A stretch of DNA of 64,000 nucleotides from Phytophthora hibernalis (GCA_012656075.1 JAAKBF010000227.1:310001-374000), one strand, 5' to 3'; counted from the stretch's first letter, positions 33,927 to 45,507 are shown. A program made the numbers and translations. Notes: generated from the sequence alone by a model not told the origin.

Positions 33927-34139
33927 CAGGCGGCTTGGTTTTAGGCAATGGAAGCAAGCAGAGCCGTTCGAGACGAATTGGATGCTAGCGAAATATTTTA
34001 GTAGGTCCCAGCCACAGAGGTTTCAGTACCAAGTGGTTAGGCATCCTGCCGCCGACAGCAAGTATGATGAATACGACGAGTGTGTAGGCGAGAATGATGA
34101 GGCCGAACTGCATATCTCCGGGAAGCCCAAAAGAAACGG
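33927..34139 (+). pseudogene. 3' part of an ORF interrupted by Copia 1
   Basis: If the element and one CAGGC copy are removed, the left flank (27873-27918: DELTFDEIYLVDTYR) continues in frame into RLGFRQWKQAEPFETNW, LAKYFSRSQPQRFQYQV and KYDEYDECVGENDE. No family was recognised. The DNA of DELTFD also occurs at 23101, so the ORF may itself belong to a repeat. It runs into repeat R1 at about 34140. Confidence 0.5.
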
Positions 34140-34371
34140 GTGTCTGACCTTGTCTTGATTTTTTAGTTACACAGCAAGAAAATGACAAAAACGAAATACG
34201 TTTCCAACTAGATAATTCAAAACGACCAAATAACCAAATAATTCGAAATATTTTGTTGCAACCAGACAATTCAAAATCGCCAAATTACCGAAATATGACG
34301 TGCAACCAGACAATCCAAAACGACAATAAGCTTAACCAAAATATTTCGTTACCAACCAGACACAATTCAAA
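34140..34371. repeat. Repeat R1, copy 3, abutting the Trm7 start codon
   Basis: It begins TCTGACCTTGTCTTGATTTTT and has the same ACCAGACAATTCAAAATGACC units as 8576-8840. The last unit ends CACAATTCAAAATGACCAAG, which contains the ATG of the next gene and is identical to 26047-26066. Confidence 0.65.
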
Positions 34372-35205
34372 ATGACCAAGTCGACAGAGGCGAACCGAGT
34401 GCGTAGGCTATGCGAGTCTCTGCTTCACTGTCGTGTCTGACGTTGCGTGTATCTGCCGACAGGATATTTACTACCGCAAGGCCAAGGAAGTGGGCTTCCG
34501 CGCGCGCTCGGCCTTCAAACTGCTGCAGCTGGACGAGCAGTTCGACTTCCTGCGCCACGTGCAACGCGCCGTGGACCTGTGCGCGGCCCCCGGCAGCTGG
34601 AGCCAAGTGCTGAGTCGCAAGCTCTACGACGCCAGTAACGTACAGAGTCAGGAGGATGCCGATGTCCGCATCGTGTCGGTGGATCTGCAGGAGATGGCGC
34701 CCATCGCGGGCGTACAGCTGCTGCAGGGCGACATCACGTCCAAGCGCACGGCCGAGCAGATCATCGGTCACTTCCACGGCGCCAAAGCCCAAGTGGTGGT
34801 GAGCGACGGCGCGCCCGACGTCACAGGCGTCCACGACATCGACGAGTTCGTGCAGGCGGAGCTGCTGGCTGCGGCGCTCAACATCACGACGCACGTGCTG
34901 GAGGAAGGCGGAGCGTTCGTGGCCAAGATCTTCCGTTGCGAGCAGTACGACTTACTGGCGACGCAGCTCAGTGTCTTTTTGAGAGCGTGTCGTGCTCCAA
35001 GCCCATGAGCAGCCGCGCGCAGAGTAACGAGGCCTTCGTCGTGTGCCAGGGATTTAAGCTGCCGGACAAGTACACGCCCGTGATGACGTCGTACTTGCTC
35101 CCGCGGTACGGACTGGAGAAGGATGAACAGCATGATCCGCTGCTCGTGCCGTTCCTGGCGAGTGGAGATCTGTCTGGATACGACGACGCACAGCAGTTCT
35201 ACTAG
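34372..35205 (+). CDS. Trm7/FTSJ1-type tRNA 2'-O-ribose methyltransferase
   Basis: A nine-codon first exon (MTKSTEANR) is joined across a short intron (34399-34461, GTGCGT...CAG) to DIYYRKAKEVGFRARSAFKLLQLDEQF, the Trm7 hallmark. The K-D-K-E set is visible: K in ARSAFKLLQ; the SAM site VDLCAAPGSWSQVL; the acidic SVDLQEM and GDIT; D in VVSDGAPDVTG; K in GAFVAKIFRC. It methylates the anticodon loop of certain tRNAs at positions 32 and 34. One base is missing in a T run near 34982 (SVF-FESVSCSKP); the next frame continues to a normal end GYDDAQQFY. The start codon lies inside repeat R1, so the original first exon may have been replaced. Confidence 0.88.
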
Positions 35206-35261
35206 CGTGGATGGAATAGATAGACTTGATGACTTTAACGTTGTCGATACTTTGGTTATTG

Positions 35262-37388
35262 TCAAGGGGCCCGGACGATGGAAGCTATGCTAGCGAGCGA
35301 GGACACGCTTTCTATCGCAAGGACTAACGCGTCTTTCTTGGCGTGCAACCTGTCTAGGATGCGAGCGTCTACAATCGTCTTCTCTTCATCATCATCTGGG
35401 TCTTGTTCATAGGAGAGCACTGGCATCACAAAACGTTGTTTGGGGTTCCAGCCAAAGAGTTCATGCAGCAGCGGCGAGCCATCACACTCGGGAGCTGCTA
35501 TCAGTGACCTGCGGTTTGCATCACGGATCTGCTCAACCAACGTGTTGCGATCGATTGCCGTGGCGTGGCTCCCACATAAGCGTCCAGCCAGGCTCTCCAG
35601 ACAACCGGCAAAAGCGTTGACAATTTGGCTCAGTTGACGTAGCGTTCGCGCGCCTTGATTGTCAGCTTTGGTATTTCGGGGTGCTGTTTCTGGAATTTTG
35701 AGTTGGTCCGCTCGATGACGCAGTGACGTGCTAAGGTGAATCTCGAAGCAACCAGCGCCAGCTACAACGTAGGGATAATCGACCAAACCTGCTAGCACTG
35801 TGAGAGACGTGGTGATCACGTGGTACAATTCATCGTACGCAAAGCGGTCCGGTGCAGCGATCGCAATGGTTGTCACTGGATGAGTGTTTCCGCTGCCTGT
35901 AGAGGATGAACTCTGGCTTATAGAACTCTCCCTGTGCAGTCGGATATATTGCTTGGTGCCGAGAGTTTGAGTAGTGATGAGTGACAGAAAGCCGAGTGAG
36001 TCGTTGATGGTGCTGTCATCGGTTCTCCAGTCGCTGAGAATGGTTGCCCCACTTAGCATTTGCACACCTCCTACAAAGCGATACAGCCTGTGAGTCAACG
36101 ATTCGATCTCAAGCAAGATTACAACTTACGAATATTTGTGGCGGATAGTCGGTCAAGTGTGAAGATGCCCTTGGCTGCCAAATACGTTTGGAGATACTTC
36201 GGTATAATCTTCTGCGATAGAACCGCGGTAGCGCGTTGCCTCTCCAGTCGGTCGCCAACTTGTCGGAGCGCTTGCAGTCGGAAGCTGCTCAACGAGCCCG
36301 AGTGGTTCACACTTATGCTGCTGCCAGCGCTTTCCTCCTCAAACTCTGCAAGAGGTTCAATTGTGATGTTGAACAAGGCAACGCGTGCATTGCATATTGG
36401 AGGAGACAAGTGGCTGCGCTTCGCACTTTGACGTCTTCCTCGATACGGCCACGGAAGATCAAGGAGAACTGTCTGCTTCCAGACCTCCGACTTGGCGATG
36501 GACTTTTGGCCGGGGACAAACAGAAGTTGAACGGGAACGGTCTCGTTCGGAAACTCAACCACATATGTAAACACGCTCACAAAAGCCTGGATAATGAGTG
36601 GAATAAGCACGGTGTCCGCGGTGACCCCATCTAACCCTGTGGTGGACTTGGATGACACAATGCTGCGAATGACAGCGGAAAGCGACGTTTCAGAACTCCA
36701 ATTCACCGCTACACGTACAGGACAGCGTGGGTCGTCCAGGTACTGGAGACTCCAGTCCAGAGCTAGCTGCAGCCCTATATTTTACAGTAAAAGGTGGTGA
36801 ATAATTGATAAGCTTTTACCAGAAAGCTCATACCCACCTCTTCCTACGACACGGTATGGAATCTGTGCGAGGCTTCCTTCCTGAATTTCAAGCTGCAGAC
36901 TACAGACACCAATGCAGCCATCAAGAACCTCGCAAACGTCTAAAATCTTCTCCAAACTCTACCTTGCACTCAGTCCCACCAGGAAGAGCCCAGCATCAGC
37001 ATGGTTCCGGACCTGCACCTCTAGGGCATGCACCGTCAGCGTAAATCTACACAATTGACCAAGCCAGCACGCACCTTGCTCTTGAGGATGTGGAAGTACG
37101 CGTTGGCAATAGGACAATCACCAATGCTGCAATAATAAACCCTTTATCAATTACTTTCCGTCAACCATTGCATCCATTTCAAAATATCTTCCGTCTCTCT
37201 CCTTACTTGACGTTGGTGAAGTACCTCTCGGCGACGGCCGTGGCTGTGAGCGCGTCGGGGCACTGCGCGTTCGACTGCACGAGCTGTGCACCTCCTAGCG
37301 GGCCATAACTGCCACTCACGAGCGCCTGCAATTCTCTGCACACATGCACTAGCCTCCGCTTGACCTCAGCTCGAGAGAGCTGCTCCAT
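35262..37388 (-). CDS. BBS6/MKKS-like group II chaperonin-related protein
   Basis: A multi-exon minus-strand gene starts at 37388: MEQLSRAEVKRRLVHVC, then SGSYGPLGGAQLV as in the chaperonin apical start. Following exons code NIGDCPIANAYFHILKSK, VQVRNHADAGLFLVGLS, LEIQEGSLAQIPYRVVGRG, and a long exon (36119-36750) with LQLALDWSLQYLDDPRCPV, TGLDGVTADTVLIPLI and LDLPWPYRGRRQSAKRS. The last exon has RLYRFVGGVQMLSGATIL and ends at 35262. The order and exon text fit MKKS (BBS6), a chaperonin-like factor for BBSome assembly at cilia, consistent with flagellate zoospores. An in-frame GC-AG intron or a 1-nt error is needed near 36960, and another indel near 36117. Confidence 0.7.
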
Positions 37389-38127
37389 GTCAACCAGGGT
37401 TGTAGAACTGGGGTTTTGATTTATGGAATAATGGAAGATTGGGGCAATCCACCCACCCAGCCAAAAGAAAAATGGATTTAACTGATTTTTAATAGTACTA
37501 TTTAAGTAATTTGAAAATGCTATTTTCTGTAAATATTAGCTTGATACAGTAACGATTTTCAGAATTCCGAAGTAGGTTAAAATGGTGGATAAATCGCAAA
37601 TAAAGTTATATTTACAATAGCCTATAATTTTCAGTGGATTTGAGGCTGATTCGCGTCGATGAGAGTGCGGCGCAGGCCTTGAGTCGTCTGGTAATTCAAG
37701 AGAGTGGGATTTTTGAAGATTTTGGATTTGGATTATACCTATCGTTTCACCCATCCGCCCCTAAAAAGCAATCACCCACCCAACTATTGCCAAATCGAAG
37801 GTTTTTAACAACGCTGATGTCATCTGTGGCGCCCGCTGAAGATCGCCAGTGGTGTACCCACACCGCGGACACCACAATGTCTTTTATCTTGCTTTCATTA
37901 TGGCACGGCCTCATCGTTGTTTTTTCACCAATAGAAGTCTGCGAAAAGTCCACGTGAGGTGTTTCCATTGGCCAAAACCCGTCCTGCTGCTGACTCTCTG
38001 ATCCGGGACTGCGTCAGACGGCAAAGGTTCGGCACTTCCAGCAGTGGCGGCAGACCAGTTGCTCTCCTTACGCGCCGAGTCTCCACCGCGTACCCTTCAT
38101 CGTCTGCTCCTGCTGCCCGCTGCTGCA
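37389..38127. other. Intergenic, AT-rich, no gene seen
   Basis: This is the spacer between the divergent MKKS-like and EamA transporter genes. The part 37410-37650 is strongly AT-rich with no conserved peptide. The 37960-38127 part is GC-richer and is probably the transporter 5' UTR; its frame is open upstream of the ATG but lacks another ATG. Confidence 0.5.
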
Positions 38128-39033
38128 ATGCTCATGTCGTACGGAGTCTCGCTCGCGGTGATCAACTCGGTGGTCAATGCGCTCTGCGACCCGCTGCGCA
38201 AGTACCTGACCAAATTCATGGATCCGTTCATGGTCGTGGCGATGCGCGGCCTCATCCAGGCGCCGCTCTTCGTCGTCTGGGCCATCATCGACTCAGGCGG
38301 GCGCATGCCGCAGCTCAACCACCTCTTCTGGACGTCCGTGTGCGTCAGCGGCGGCATCAACATCATCACCAGCTACCTGTACAACCGCGCCATCCAGATC
38401 TCCACCCTCTCGGCCACTGTGCCGTTCCTGTCTTTCACACCAGCTTTTCTGGTGGTCGTCGCGTTCCTTGTGCTGGGTGAAGTCCCGACTGTCTCTGGAA
38501 TGGTCGGCATCTCCATTGCAACGATAGGAGGCTTCTGGCTACAAGGCGCCAAGGACACCCACGCCAGCAAAGACCTCATGGACGCGTCCAATGCCAGCAA
38601 AGGGTCCATGTACATGATCCTCGTGGCGTTTCTCTGGAGTATTTCCAACGCGTTCGACAAGATCGGCGTGCAGAACGCCACGCCGCTGATCTATGGCGCT
38701 ACTATCCAGGTGATCGTGGCCGGAGGCAGCTTCATCCTGCAAAAGTTACGCGTAGGGGGCGACGAGATCTACCAGCCGATCGGACAGGAGTTGAAGATCC
38801 CGTGGAAGTTCGTCGCCCTTGCTGGCGTCACGAGCGTCGTGGCGTACTACATCAACCTCGTGGCGACGCAGCACCTCGAGGTCTCGTACGTGATCGCGAT
38901 CAAGCGGTCAGGCTGCATATGGAGCGTGCTTATGGGGCGCTTCCTGTTCCGAGAGCGCAACCTGCGCAAGAAAATCCCCAGCATCGTGCTGATGGTCGTC
39001 GGTGTTAGTTGTATTGTCATGGGTAAAGCGTAA
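38128..39033 (+). CDS. EamA/DMT-superfamily membrane transporter
   Basis: From the first in-frame ATG (MLMSYGVSLAVINSVVNALC) there are 301 residues with about ten hydrophobic spans in two repeats. Examples are FMVVAMRGLIQAPLFVVWAI, FVALAGVTSVVAYYINLVA and IPSIVLMVVGVSCIVMG. Each half has the drug/metabolite-transporter layout, including the TLSATVPFLSFTPAFLVV helix and the SYVIAIKRSG helix with a conserved Lys. No intron or frameshift is present, making it one of the few clean genes here. Substrate is unknown; family members carry sugars, amino acids or metabolites across plasma or organelle membranes. Confidence 0.88.
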   Translation: MLMSYGVSLAVINSVVNALCDPLRKYLTKFMDPFMVVAMRGLIQAPLFVVWAIIDSGGRMPQLNHLFWTSVCVSGGINIITSYLYNRAIQISTLSATVPFLSFTPAFLVVVAFLVLGEVPTVSGMVGISIATIGGFWLQGAKDTHASKDLMDASNASKGSMYMILVAFLWSISNAFDKIGVQNATPLIYGATIQVIVAGGSFILQKLRVGGDEIYQPIGQELKIPWKFVALAGVTSVVAYYINLVATQHLEVSYVIAIKRSGCIWSVLMGRFLFRERNLRKKIPSIVLMVVGVSCIVMGKA

Positions 39034-39167
39034 GAATAGAAGAACCTGGTGCTGTCGTTGCTATCATCTCCATCGTTTAAGCGTCTGCTGCAGTTATATT
39101 ACCTCGCAGACGAAAACTATCTATCGATCGTACACTCACAAACACTTCTCCGCATGCAATTCCTACT

Positions 39168-39678
39168 CTACTGAAACAGCGCGTCCTGCGACCAGGACTT
39201 GCCCTCTGGGGCGTCGAGCCACACCTCCGACTGAGCAATGTCGTCATGAATAGCCTCGATCAGCGCCTCCAGCGACGAGAAGTTCATCTCTGGGCGGATG
39301 TAGCCGGTAATGAGGAACTTGAGCTGCGCACCGTAGAAGTCCTTGTCGAACTTGTGCAGCAGGTGCGGCTCCACCGTCTTCTCCTGCATAGGGATCATCA
39401 ATACAATTCTCCAGTACCTCCATCTGCATCACCTTCAGATGCACCTTGTTCTGGAAGTAGGGGTTCCATCCGATGCTAGCCACGGCCTTGTACGGACCCT
39501 TGCCGTCCACCGTGGCCCAGCCGCAGTAGATGCCCGTGGGAAGCTGCTCCAGCAGATCGCCCAGGTCTTTGCTCGAGAGGTTGGCCGTGGGACAGCCCAG
39601 CTGCTTGCCTCCACGGCCAAATCCCTCCACGACTGTCGCCTGCAGCCGCAGCACCGTCTTGAGCTGCTCGATGGGCAT
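39168..39678 (-). CDS. Riboflavin kinase (FMN-forming)
   Basis: The gene starts at 39678 (MPIEQLKTVLRLQATVVEGFGRG) with the flavokinase signature GRGGKQLGCPTANL. GIYCGWATVDG and VASIGWNPYFQNK follow, and after a 61-bp intron (39384-39444, GTGCAT...GCAG) EKTVEPHLLHKFDKDFYG, GYIRPEMNFSSLEALIEAIHDD. The reading frame is intact once this intron is removed, and about 150 residues is normal for a monofunctional enzyme. It phosphorylates riboflavin to FMN with ATP and Mg. An acceptor-like CAG just before the ATG leaves open an upstream exon. Confidence 0.9.
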
Positions 39679-39981
39679 CCTGTCTATCTGTATAGGTCAC
39701 TACGGTATAGTTGGCAAGTGAGTTGGGCAGCTTCAGGGAGGGAGGGAGTCGACGTTTTGGTGACGCATGTGTGAGCTCTTGATTGGCCAATGAACAGTCG
39801 CGCGATTCGTAATCCGACGTGTCGCACATAAAGTTGATGTGCAAAACACAATGACACAGAAAGATCGCCGAGCGTTCCCAGTGGTCACACTTCTGAAACT
39901 GCGTAGTGACACTTGAGTGAAGGTAGCGTCACCTCCACGAATGGGTCTTCATATCTCACGCCGCCGAACGCACGCCAGGCC

Positions 39982-42374
39982 ATGACGAGCAACTCCAGCA
40001 GCGTGGCCGCCAGTTCCACGCTCTCCGCGCTCTCTCCAGCCTTCTCCATGGTCCCGACGTCCGTCCGTCGCCGAGCCAGCGCCCAATCGAGCGCAGCCGC
40101 CGCCAGCAGCGCCAACGACCCGCAGGACGCAGGAAACGAGCGCAAGAGACGCCCGCGCCCTCGTCAACGCAAGAAGAAGAGCCTATCCCCATCCACAGAG
40201 AAGGAAGTAGCTCCTACTACCGAAGCGGAGGCGGCAGAGCAAGAAGAAGACAAAGCTCCAGCTGCTAAAGCCAAGAGGAAGAAGAAACCGGCCAAGAAAA
40301 ACGCTGCAACTGCCGCAGTTGAAGAGCAGGAGCCCGAGTCCTGTCTGCTGTGTGCAGACCCCGTCAAGTTCCACGCCGTGGGGAGTGTAACCACCAGGGC
40401 ATCTGCAGCAAGTGTTCCATGAGGATGAGACTCCTCCTGGACGACCGCAACTGCCCCATGTGTAAGCAGCCGCTCGAGCGCGTGGTGGTCAGCAGCTCTC
40501 CGCGGGACTACGAGAGCTTTGAGCTCTGGGGCGACGCGGCGGGCCCCGAGTCGGTGCTGGACGAGCCGTCTGAGATGATTTTCGTCGAGTGCAAAGCGCA
40601 CTACTACGAACTGCGCAGCTTGCGCGAGTTTGGCTGCAGGATGAAGCGCTGCAAGGAGGTAAAACACTCGATCGGACAGCTGAAGGAACACCTACACCAT
40701 GACCACGGCGTGGAGTTCTGTGAGCTGTGCTTGAAACACCAATCATTCTTCATTCAGGAGCAGGAAGTGTTCACGAAGGGAGCGCTGAAGGGACATAATA
40801 TTGGACGCGGTCGAGGTGGCCCGGCCGGTCAGAAGCACGCGAACACGGGCAAGGACTTCCACCCGATGTGTCAGTTCTGTCGGAAACGGTTTTACGGAGA
40901 CAAGGAGCTGTATGAACACCTGGAGCGCGACCACTTCAAGTGCCACATGTGCAAAGTGGAGAACGAATACTTCCGCAATTAGTGAGTGTCCATATTTTTG
41001 TGTCATAGTTGGCTTGTGCGACTACTAACGCGTTGAAATGTGCTACAGCGCAAGTTTACAGACACATTTCCGCCGACAGCATCATTTGTGCGAAGATCCT
41101 AGATGGTACGTACGCCGTGCTCAATGTTGTGATTAATGCTGACATTTGTAAATTGTGGTAGTCTTGCTATGCGTTTTGTAGTTTTCCCGAACGACATCGA
41201 GTACCAAGCTCATATGAGCTCCATCCACGGAGTATACAACCGACTGCAATTCAATTTCCAGGTCGCACGGAACGGTGGGAACCCAGTTGGCGGCCCCATC
41301 ACTCCGGGTTATGCGGATGACGTCCCAGATCACTGGAATTACGGTGTCAGTGATCACCCGCCTTCACCTTCTGTTCGATTAGAAGAGGCATTCCCGGCTT
41401 TGCCTGTGCCTTCGGGGCCTGCCCCTACTCCAGTACTGAGACCGGCTATTGCTCGACCAACCAGTGCGTATACGCAGGGTCCGCCTCCAACAAGACGCAT
41501 GCCAACTCCCCTCGCGGCCAAATCGTTCGCAACCAGAGACTGGCACATGCACTTGGTGTTAACCGACCAGGCTTTGCTAGCGGTGATACCACCGCTTTTG
41601 AGGAAGAGATGAAAACTCCAAGCTACTCGGATGATTTGATTGCTTGGGGCAAGGCAAACACCAGCTATCTGCTGGTGGTTGAGCGTCGATTGGAGCGAAT
41701 CGTGCAGGAACCGTCTTGCCACAGTGTCAGCCTGCGTGTGATGTCAGGTGAAGAGGTTCGTTAACGCTCTTTGAAAGTGATGTCTGTATTGTCGGTACTA
41801 ACCAACATGCATGGTGTTTTGTTGCTTTCTACAGCGAGCTTTAATGCATCAGTTGTCTTCGTTCTACAATGTGGTTTCTGAATCATTTGGCGAGGATCCG
41901 CGCCGTCGAGTGTCCTTCTTTAAGCGCGAAGATGCACATGTACCCAGCGTAACGTTGTCCGCGCACATCAGCAATCTGACCAAGCAGGCGATAGCAAGTA
42001 GGTTGAAGTTCCTCCCATTGCGAAGCAGTACGCCACCCCCGCAAGCCGCGCCGAAGCCTGCTGCCCCTCCTGTCCCTGTTAGCCGCGGCTGGGAGCACAT
42101 TGAGCCTCGCCGCGCTCCAGTTATTGCGGATGCGTGGAGTGATGACGAAAACGACGGGGAGGGAGAAAGTGATGAAGAGGGAGAAGAAGTGACTGGAACT
42201 GCAGGTGTGCAAGATAAAACCGGCGAAGAAAAGGAACATAAATTGCCTGAGCAGCTTGTTGTAGTGGAAGGCGGTGAAGATCATGAAGTGAGGGCCTCCG
42301 TTTTGGCGGCGTCCCTCACAGCGAAAGTTGCCGCGATCACGATAGACGAGGAGGAGGAATGGGAGCGACTCTAG
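39982..42374 (+). CDS. ZNF598/Hel2-type RING E3 ubiquitin ligase (ribosome quality control)
   Basis: From the ATG at 39982: a Ser/Ala- then Lys-rich N-terminus; a RING (CLLCADPV, ECNHQGICSKCSMRMR, CPMCKQPL); a run of C2H2-like fingers typical of ZNF598 (CRMKRCKEVKHSIGQLKEHLHHDH, EFCELCLKHQ, MCQFCRKRFYGDKELYEHLERDH, KCHMCKVENEYFRNYASLQTHFRRQH, FPNDIEYQAHM); a Pro-rich region with EEAFPALP; and an acidic tail ending EEEEWERL. Introns follow 40981, 41103 and about 41755. Hel2/ZNF598 ubiquitinates small-subunit proteins of collided ribosomes. Single bases are missing near 40383 (G run) and 41520 (A run); sequence error is favoured. It is divergent from riboflavin kinase. Confidence 0.87.
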
Positions 42375-42735
42375 ATGCTGGATAAAGAAAATCAACTCGT
42401 GTTGTCACTGCTTCAAATGAAGTGCCTCAACTTTGATCTTGTTGTGGCGTAAGTATCTTCTTGAGCTTGGTCTTCCGCTTAAGCGCATTTACGCAACAGT
42501 GTAGCTATCGTTGTCCACTGTAACATCTCAACAGGCCGCTTCCTCCGCTCCCTGTCACTTCGTAGTGCAGCGACGGCAGGTTTCGCTTGGTCGAACATTT
42601 CTGTTGCTTCATCAGGTGTTGGATCTTCCCTCCCAGGCCATACCATCGCAAATCGGTACTCGGTGTAGCTTTTCTTGCGCTGGCGTGTCCTGCAAAGTTA
42701 ATGTCGCAGTTTTATGTCTGTTAACGTTGCCTTAA
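42375..42735. other. 3' flank of the ZNF598-like gene up to the piggyBac insertion
   Basis: There is a 25-codon ORF just after the stop (MLDKENQLVLSLLQMK) and nothing else recognisable. The segment ends at TTAA (42732-42735), the target site of the piggyBac element. Confidence 0.45.
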
Positions 42736-42916
42736 CCCCTTAGGGGCTGGTCGCGCTGGCTGGTGCTGGTTCTGGGACTGGTGACCCAGGGTTAGGGAAA
42801 TCGATAAGTACGAAACCAGAGTCTGTCCGGTTCTCGTGGTGGGTATCACACGACAAGTGGCAGCCTCTCAGCGCCATCCTCTCTTCGGCAGCAGCGCACG
42901 CTCCTCCACGCCAATT

Positions 42917-44102
42917 ATGTCCAGCGCCAGCAACTCCAGCCCCGGAAGCGCGGGATGCGAACCCTCGACGCTCCTGTCTGTGCCCAGTGCTGCATCGTTA
43001 GCTAATGCACTCGGCTACAACGACATTTGGGCGATTGCACTGGGTGCTGACGGCGCAGCTTGTACACCCTTGGAAAGCAGCACGACGGCCGTCCCTGCTC
43101 CAAGATTGACAGCGCTCGCAAGCCCAAATATCAGCGCGTCAGCCCACAGAGATGATGGGGTTGGTGGCGGTGACAACATAAGCAGTTCGATCGGAACAGG
43201 TACAAGGGTAGCGACCAAACCTAAGAGAGCGTCAAGTACGCCATCTAAGAAAGGCAATGCTGTGCTGGAATGGAGCGATGTTATGGTTCGTGACTTGATG
43301 ACTCTTCGCTATGAGACCCACACGGAGCGCTTCATGAAGGCCAAGAACAACGCAGCGCTCAAGGCTGCATGGCTGCTACTGGCGACGGAGATTAGCGGAA
43401 ACCAGAAGACACCTATTTCGTCTGAGCAGTGCAAGAACAAGGTACAAGTTCAATAATGCCTTATTTAATGACTTCTACTACTAACATAATGTATTGTTGA
43501 CTGAAATGTGGTGAAGTTGAAGTGGCTGAAGCGAAAGTGGGCGGAGTACAACGCCGAAGCCCGAGCTACGGGAAACTCTGAGGTCGAAGTGCTTGAGCCA
43601 CCAGGTCTAGATCTTATGCAGGAGTTTTGGTCGGGGTAAGTCTACATGCCTGTGAAATAATTTAAAGCGTGCCCATTGCTAACAAGGAGCGTTCTTATGC
43701 ATTTAATTGGATAGATCTTCTGGCATGAACGCGCAGACACTGGCAGATAGCGAGATGGACGGTGCTGCTTTACTATCGGATGGAGATACCTGTAGCGAAG
43801 CCGATACTAGCGAACAATCGCACGTAAAACAAGGCGGAAATGGCAAAAAGCGTAAGACCATGGGTGACAGCTGTGAGATCGGCATGCAGTCGATTGCTGA
43901 AGGCTTCCAGGCTATGGCTGCTGCAATGGTGCCAGCTCCAGCAGAAACGAATGTCTCAAGCGACCGAGGCCTTGCAGATATGATCGACGCTCGGTTCGAA
44001 GCGATGATGCAGCGTCAAGACGCTCAACTTGCACAGAGGCAGTTACAAAACCAGCAGCTAACTGCGCTGGTTACAGCTCTTCAGCGTGGCAGCGGCAACT
44101 AG
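42917..44102 (+). CDS. Harbinger Myb/trihelix-like DNA-binding protein
   Basis: Three exons: 42917-43441, 43517-43635 and 43715-44102, with introns 43442-43516 (GTACAA...AAG) and 43636-43714 (GTAAGT...TAG). The joined frame is open throughout. A Ser/Thr/Ala-rich N-terminus precedes a trihelix domain spanning the first junction (LEWSDVMVRDLMTLRYE, AAWLLLATEI, EQCKNKLKWLKRKWAEYN). An acidic Ser-rich region and a Gln-rich C-terminal helix (DAQLAQRQLQNQQLTALV) follow. In PIF/Harbinger systems such a protein brings the transposase into the nucleus and to the element ends. This copy looks intact. Confidence 0.8.
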
Positions 44103-44185
44103 GAGCAAGAACAGTATGGTAGCGAGGGGCAGTGTTATGATAGTGTTAGCAAATAACTTTGCAATATCATTTCGCTTTTGCATGC

Positions 44186-45507
44186 CTAGTTTGGTTCGAA
44201 GTTTTCTGTCACGAGCACTAATAGTATGTACCTCGGGGACCTCCTCCTCGACTTCACTCGTAATACCTGCCAGCGTTGAAAAATTGTTGCCGAATCTTTA
44301 AAGTCTATCATGACGTTGTGCAGCACCAAGCAAGCAACAATTATTCGCACCGATGCATTTGTCGAGTGCTCTTCAAGTGGCTTCTTCAAAATTCGAAACC
44401 TTTCTTTCAGTAGACCGAACGCTCCTTCTATAGCCATGCGTGTGGACGATAAATTGAAGTTGTTGAATCTTGCTTGTCGACGCGTGAGAGTCCCACCCGC
44501 ATCCTTCTCGCAAAAGGTGTCATAACCACAGGTGCTACTCCATACCCAGAATCGGCTAGCACGTGGTATCCACTTGTCAGAAGATGGTCGATGTTTCGAC
44601 CGAAACTTGAATGTTGGAAAATCTTGGCATCGCTCCAAGATCCTGGACGGATGTCGAAGGAGATAAACCGCTTGCGATGATCACAAACAGCTTGCACATT
44701 CACAGAAGGGAACCCTAGGTATTAACATTGTAAATGCAAGTGTCATTTTTCTGAAAATAATACTTCAAAATAAATATGCGTATCTTTGCGATTGTACCAG
44801 CCCTCAAAATCTCGTGGGCGGTTAATTGCAATCAGAGTTCCATCCATGGCACCACATCAAAACGGAAATCCGCGTACTTGACGAAAGCCTTCAACAATGA
44901 TTTCCCAGTCGTTGTCGGTCTGAGGTAACTTAATGCACGTAGACCTCATGGCTGCTAGTACACGAACAATCACATTAACATTAACAATATACCATGCTTT
45001 TGACACACCAAATGCTTGAGCAGTTTCCCTAAAACCACCACTAGAACCTAGATGGAACAATGTACACGCTACAGCTCTTTCAAAAGAATACTTCTTGTAA
45101 GGTTGTAATGCAATGTGACCCTGAAGCATACAGCACAGTTTACGAAATGAAGTCTGAGAGCAGCGCAGGTGACGACAAAACCAAGCATTGTAGCAAGCAT
45201 TATCCAACATAGATTCGAATGCAATAGCTGACTCGAAAGTAAATACGTTGACAGGTGTATTTCTGTGCAGCATCAACACACACGCCAGCGCAACACTTGC
45301 AGCAACGGTTTGCACTGCAAGCGCAGCTCGCTGCGGAGGATGTGGCATGTTCAAAAGCACGGTGGTTGTAAAATGTAATTGCTGGTTGTAAGCCAACCCT
45401 AGATGCACCTCAGAACCTGGGAACCAGGTCATGTCTCGAGTTCTCGGGTTCTCGGGATTTTGGAATGTAACCCTAGACGTAATTGAAACGAACCAATCAT
45501 ATAACAT
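44186..45507 (-). pseudogene. Harbinger DDE_Tnp_4 transposase, nearly intact
   Basis: From the ATG at 45507 (MLYDWFVSITSRVTF): an HTH region (YSFERAVACTLFHLGSSGG, RETAQAFGVSKAWYIVN); the first catalytic Asp in GAMDGTLIAINRP; NVQAVCDHRKRFISFDI; the second Asp in HVLADSGYGV; RRQARFNNFNLSSTRM; and the third acidic residue in IEGAFGLLKERF. Three faults are seen: an in-frame TGA just before the MDG box (near 44868), an intron near 44800 whose donor reads AT where GT is expected, and one base missing in a T run near 44510. The first two are G-to-A-like changes and could be real inactivation. It converges on the Myb-like gene. Confidence 0.8.

Noticed and set aside
39384..39444. Frameshift in riboflavin kinase
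   Set aside because: The apparent break is a normal 61-bp intron with GTGCAT donor and GCAG acceptor; the gene is intact.
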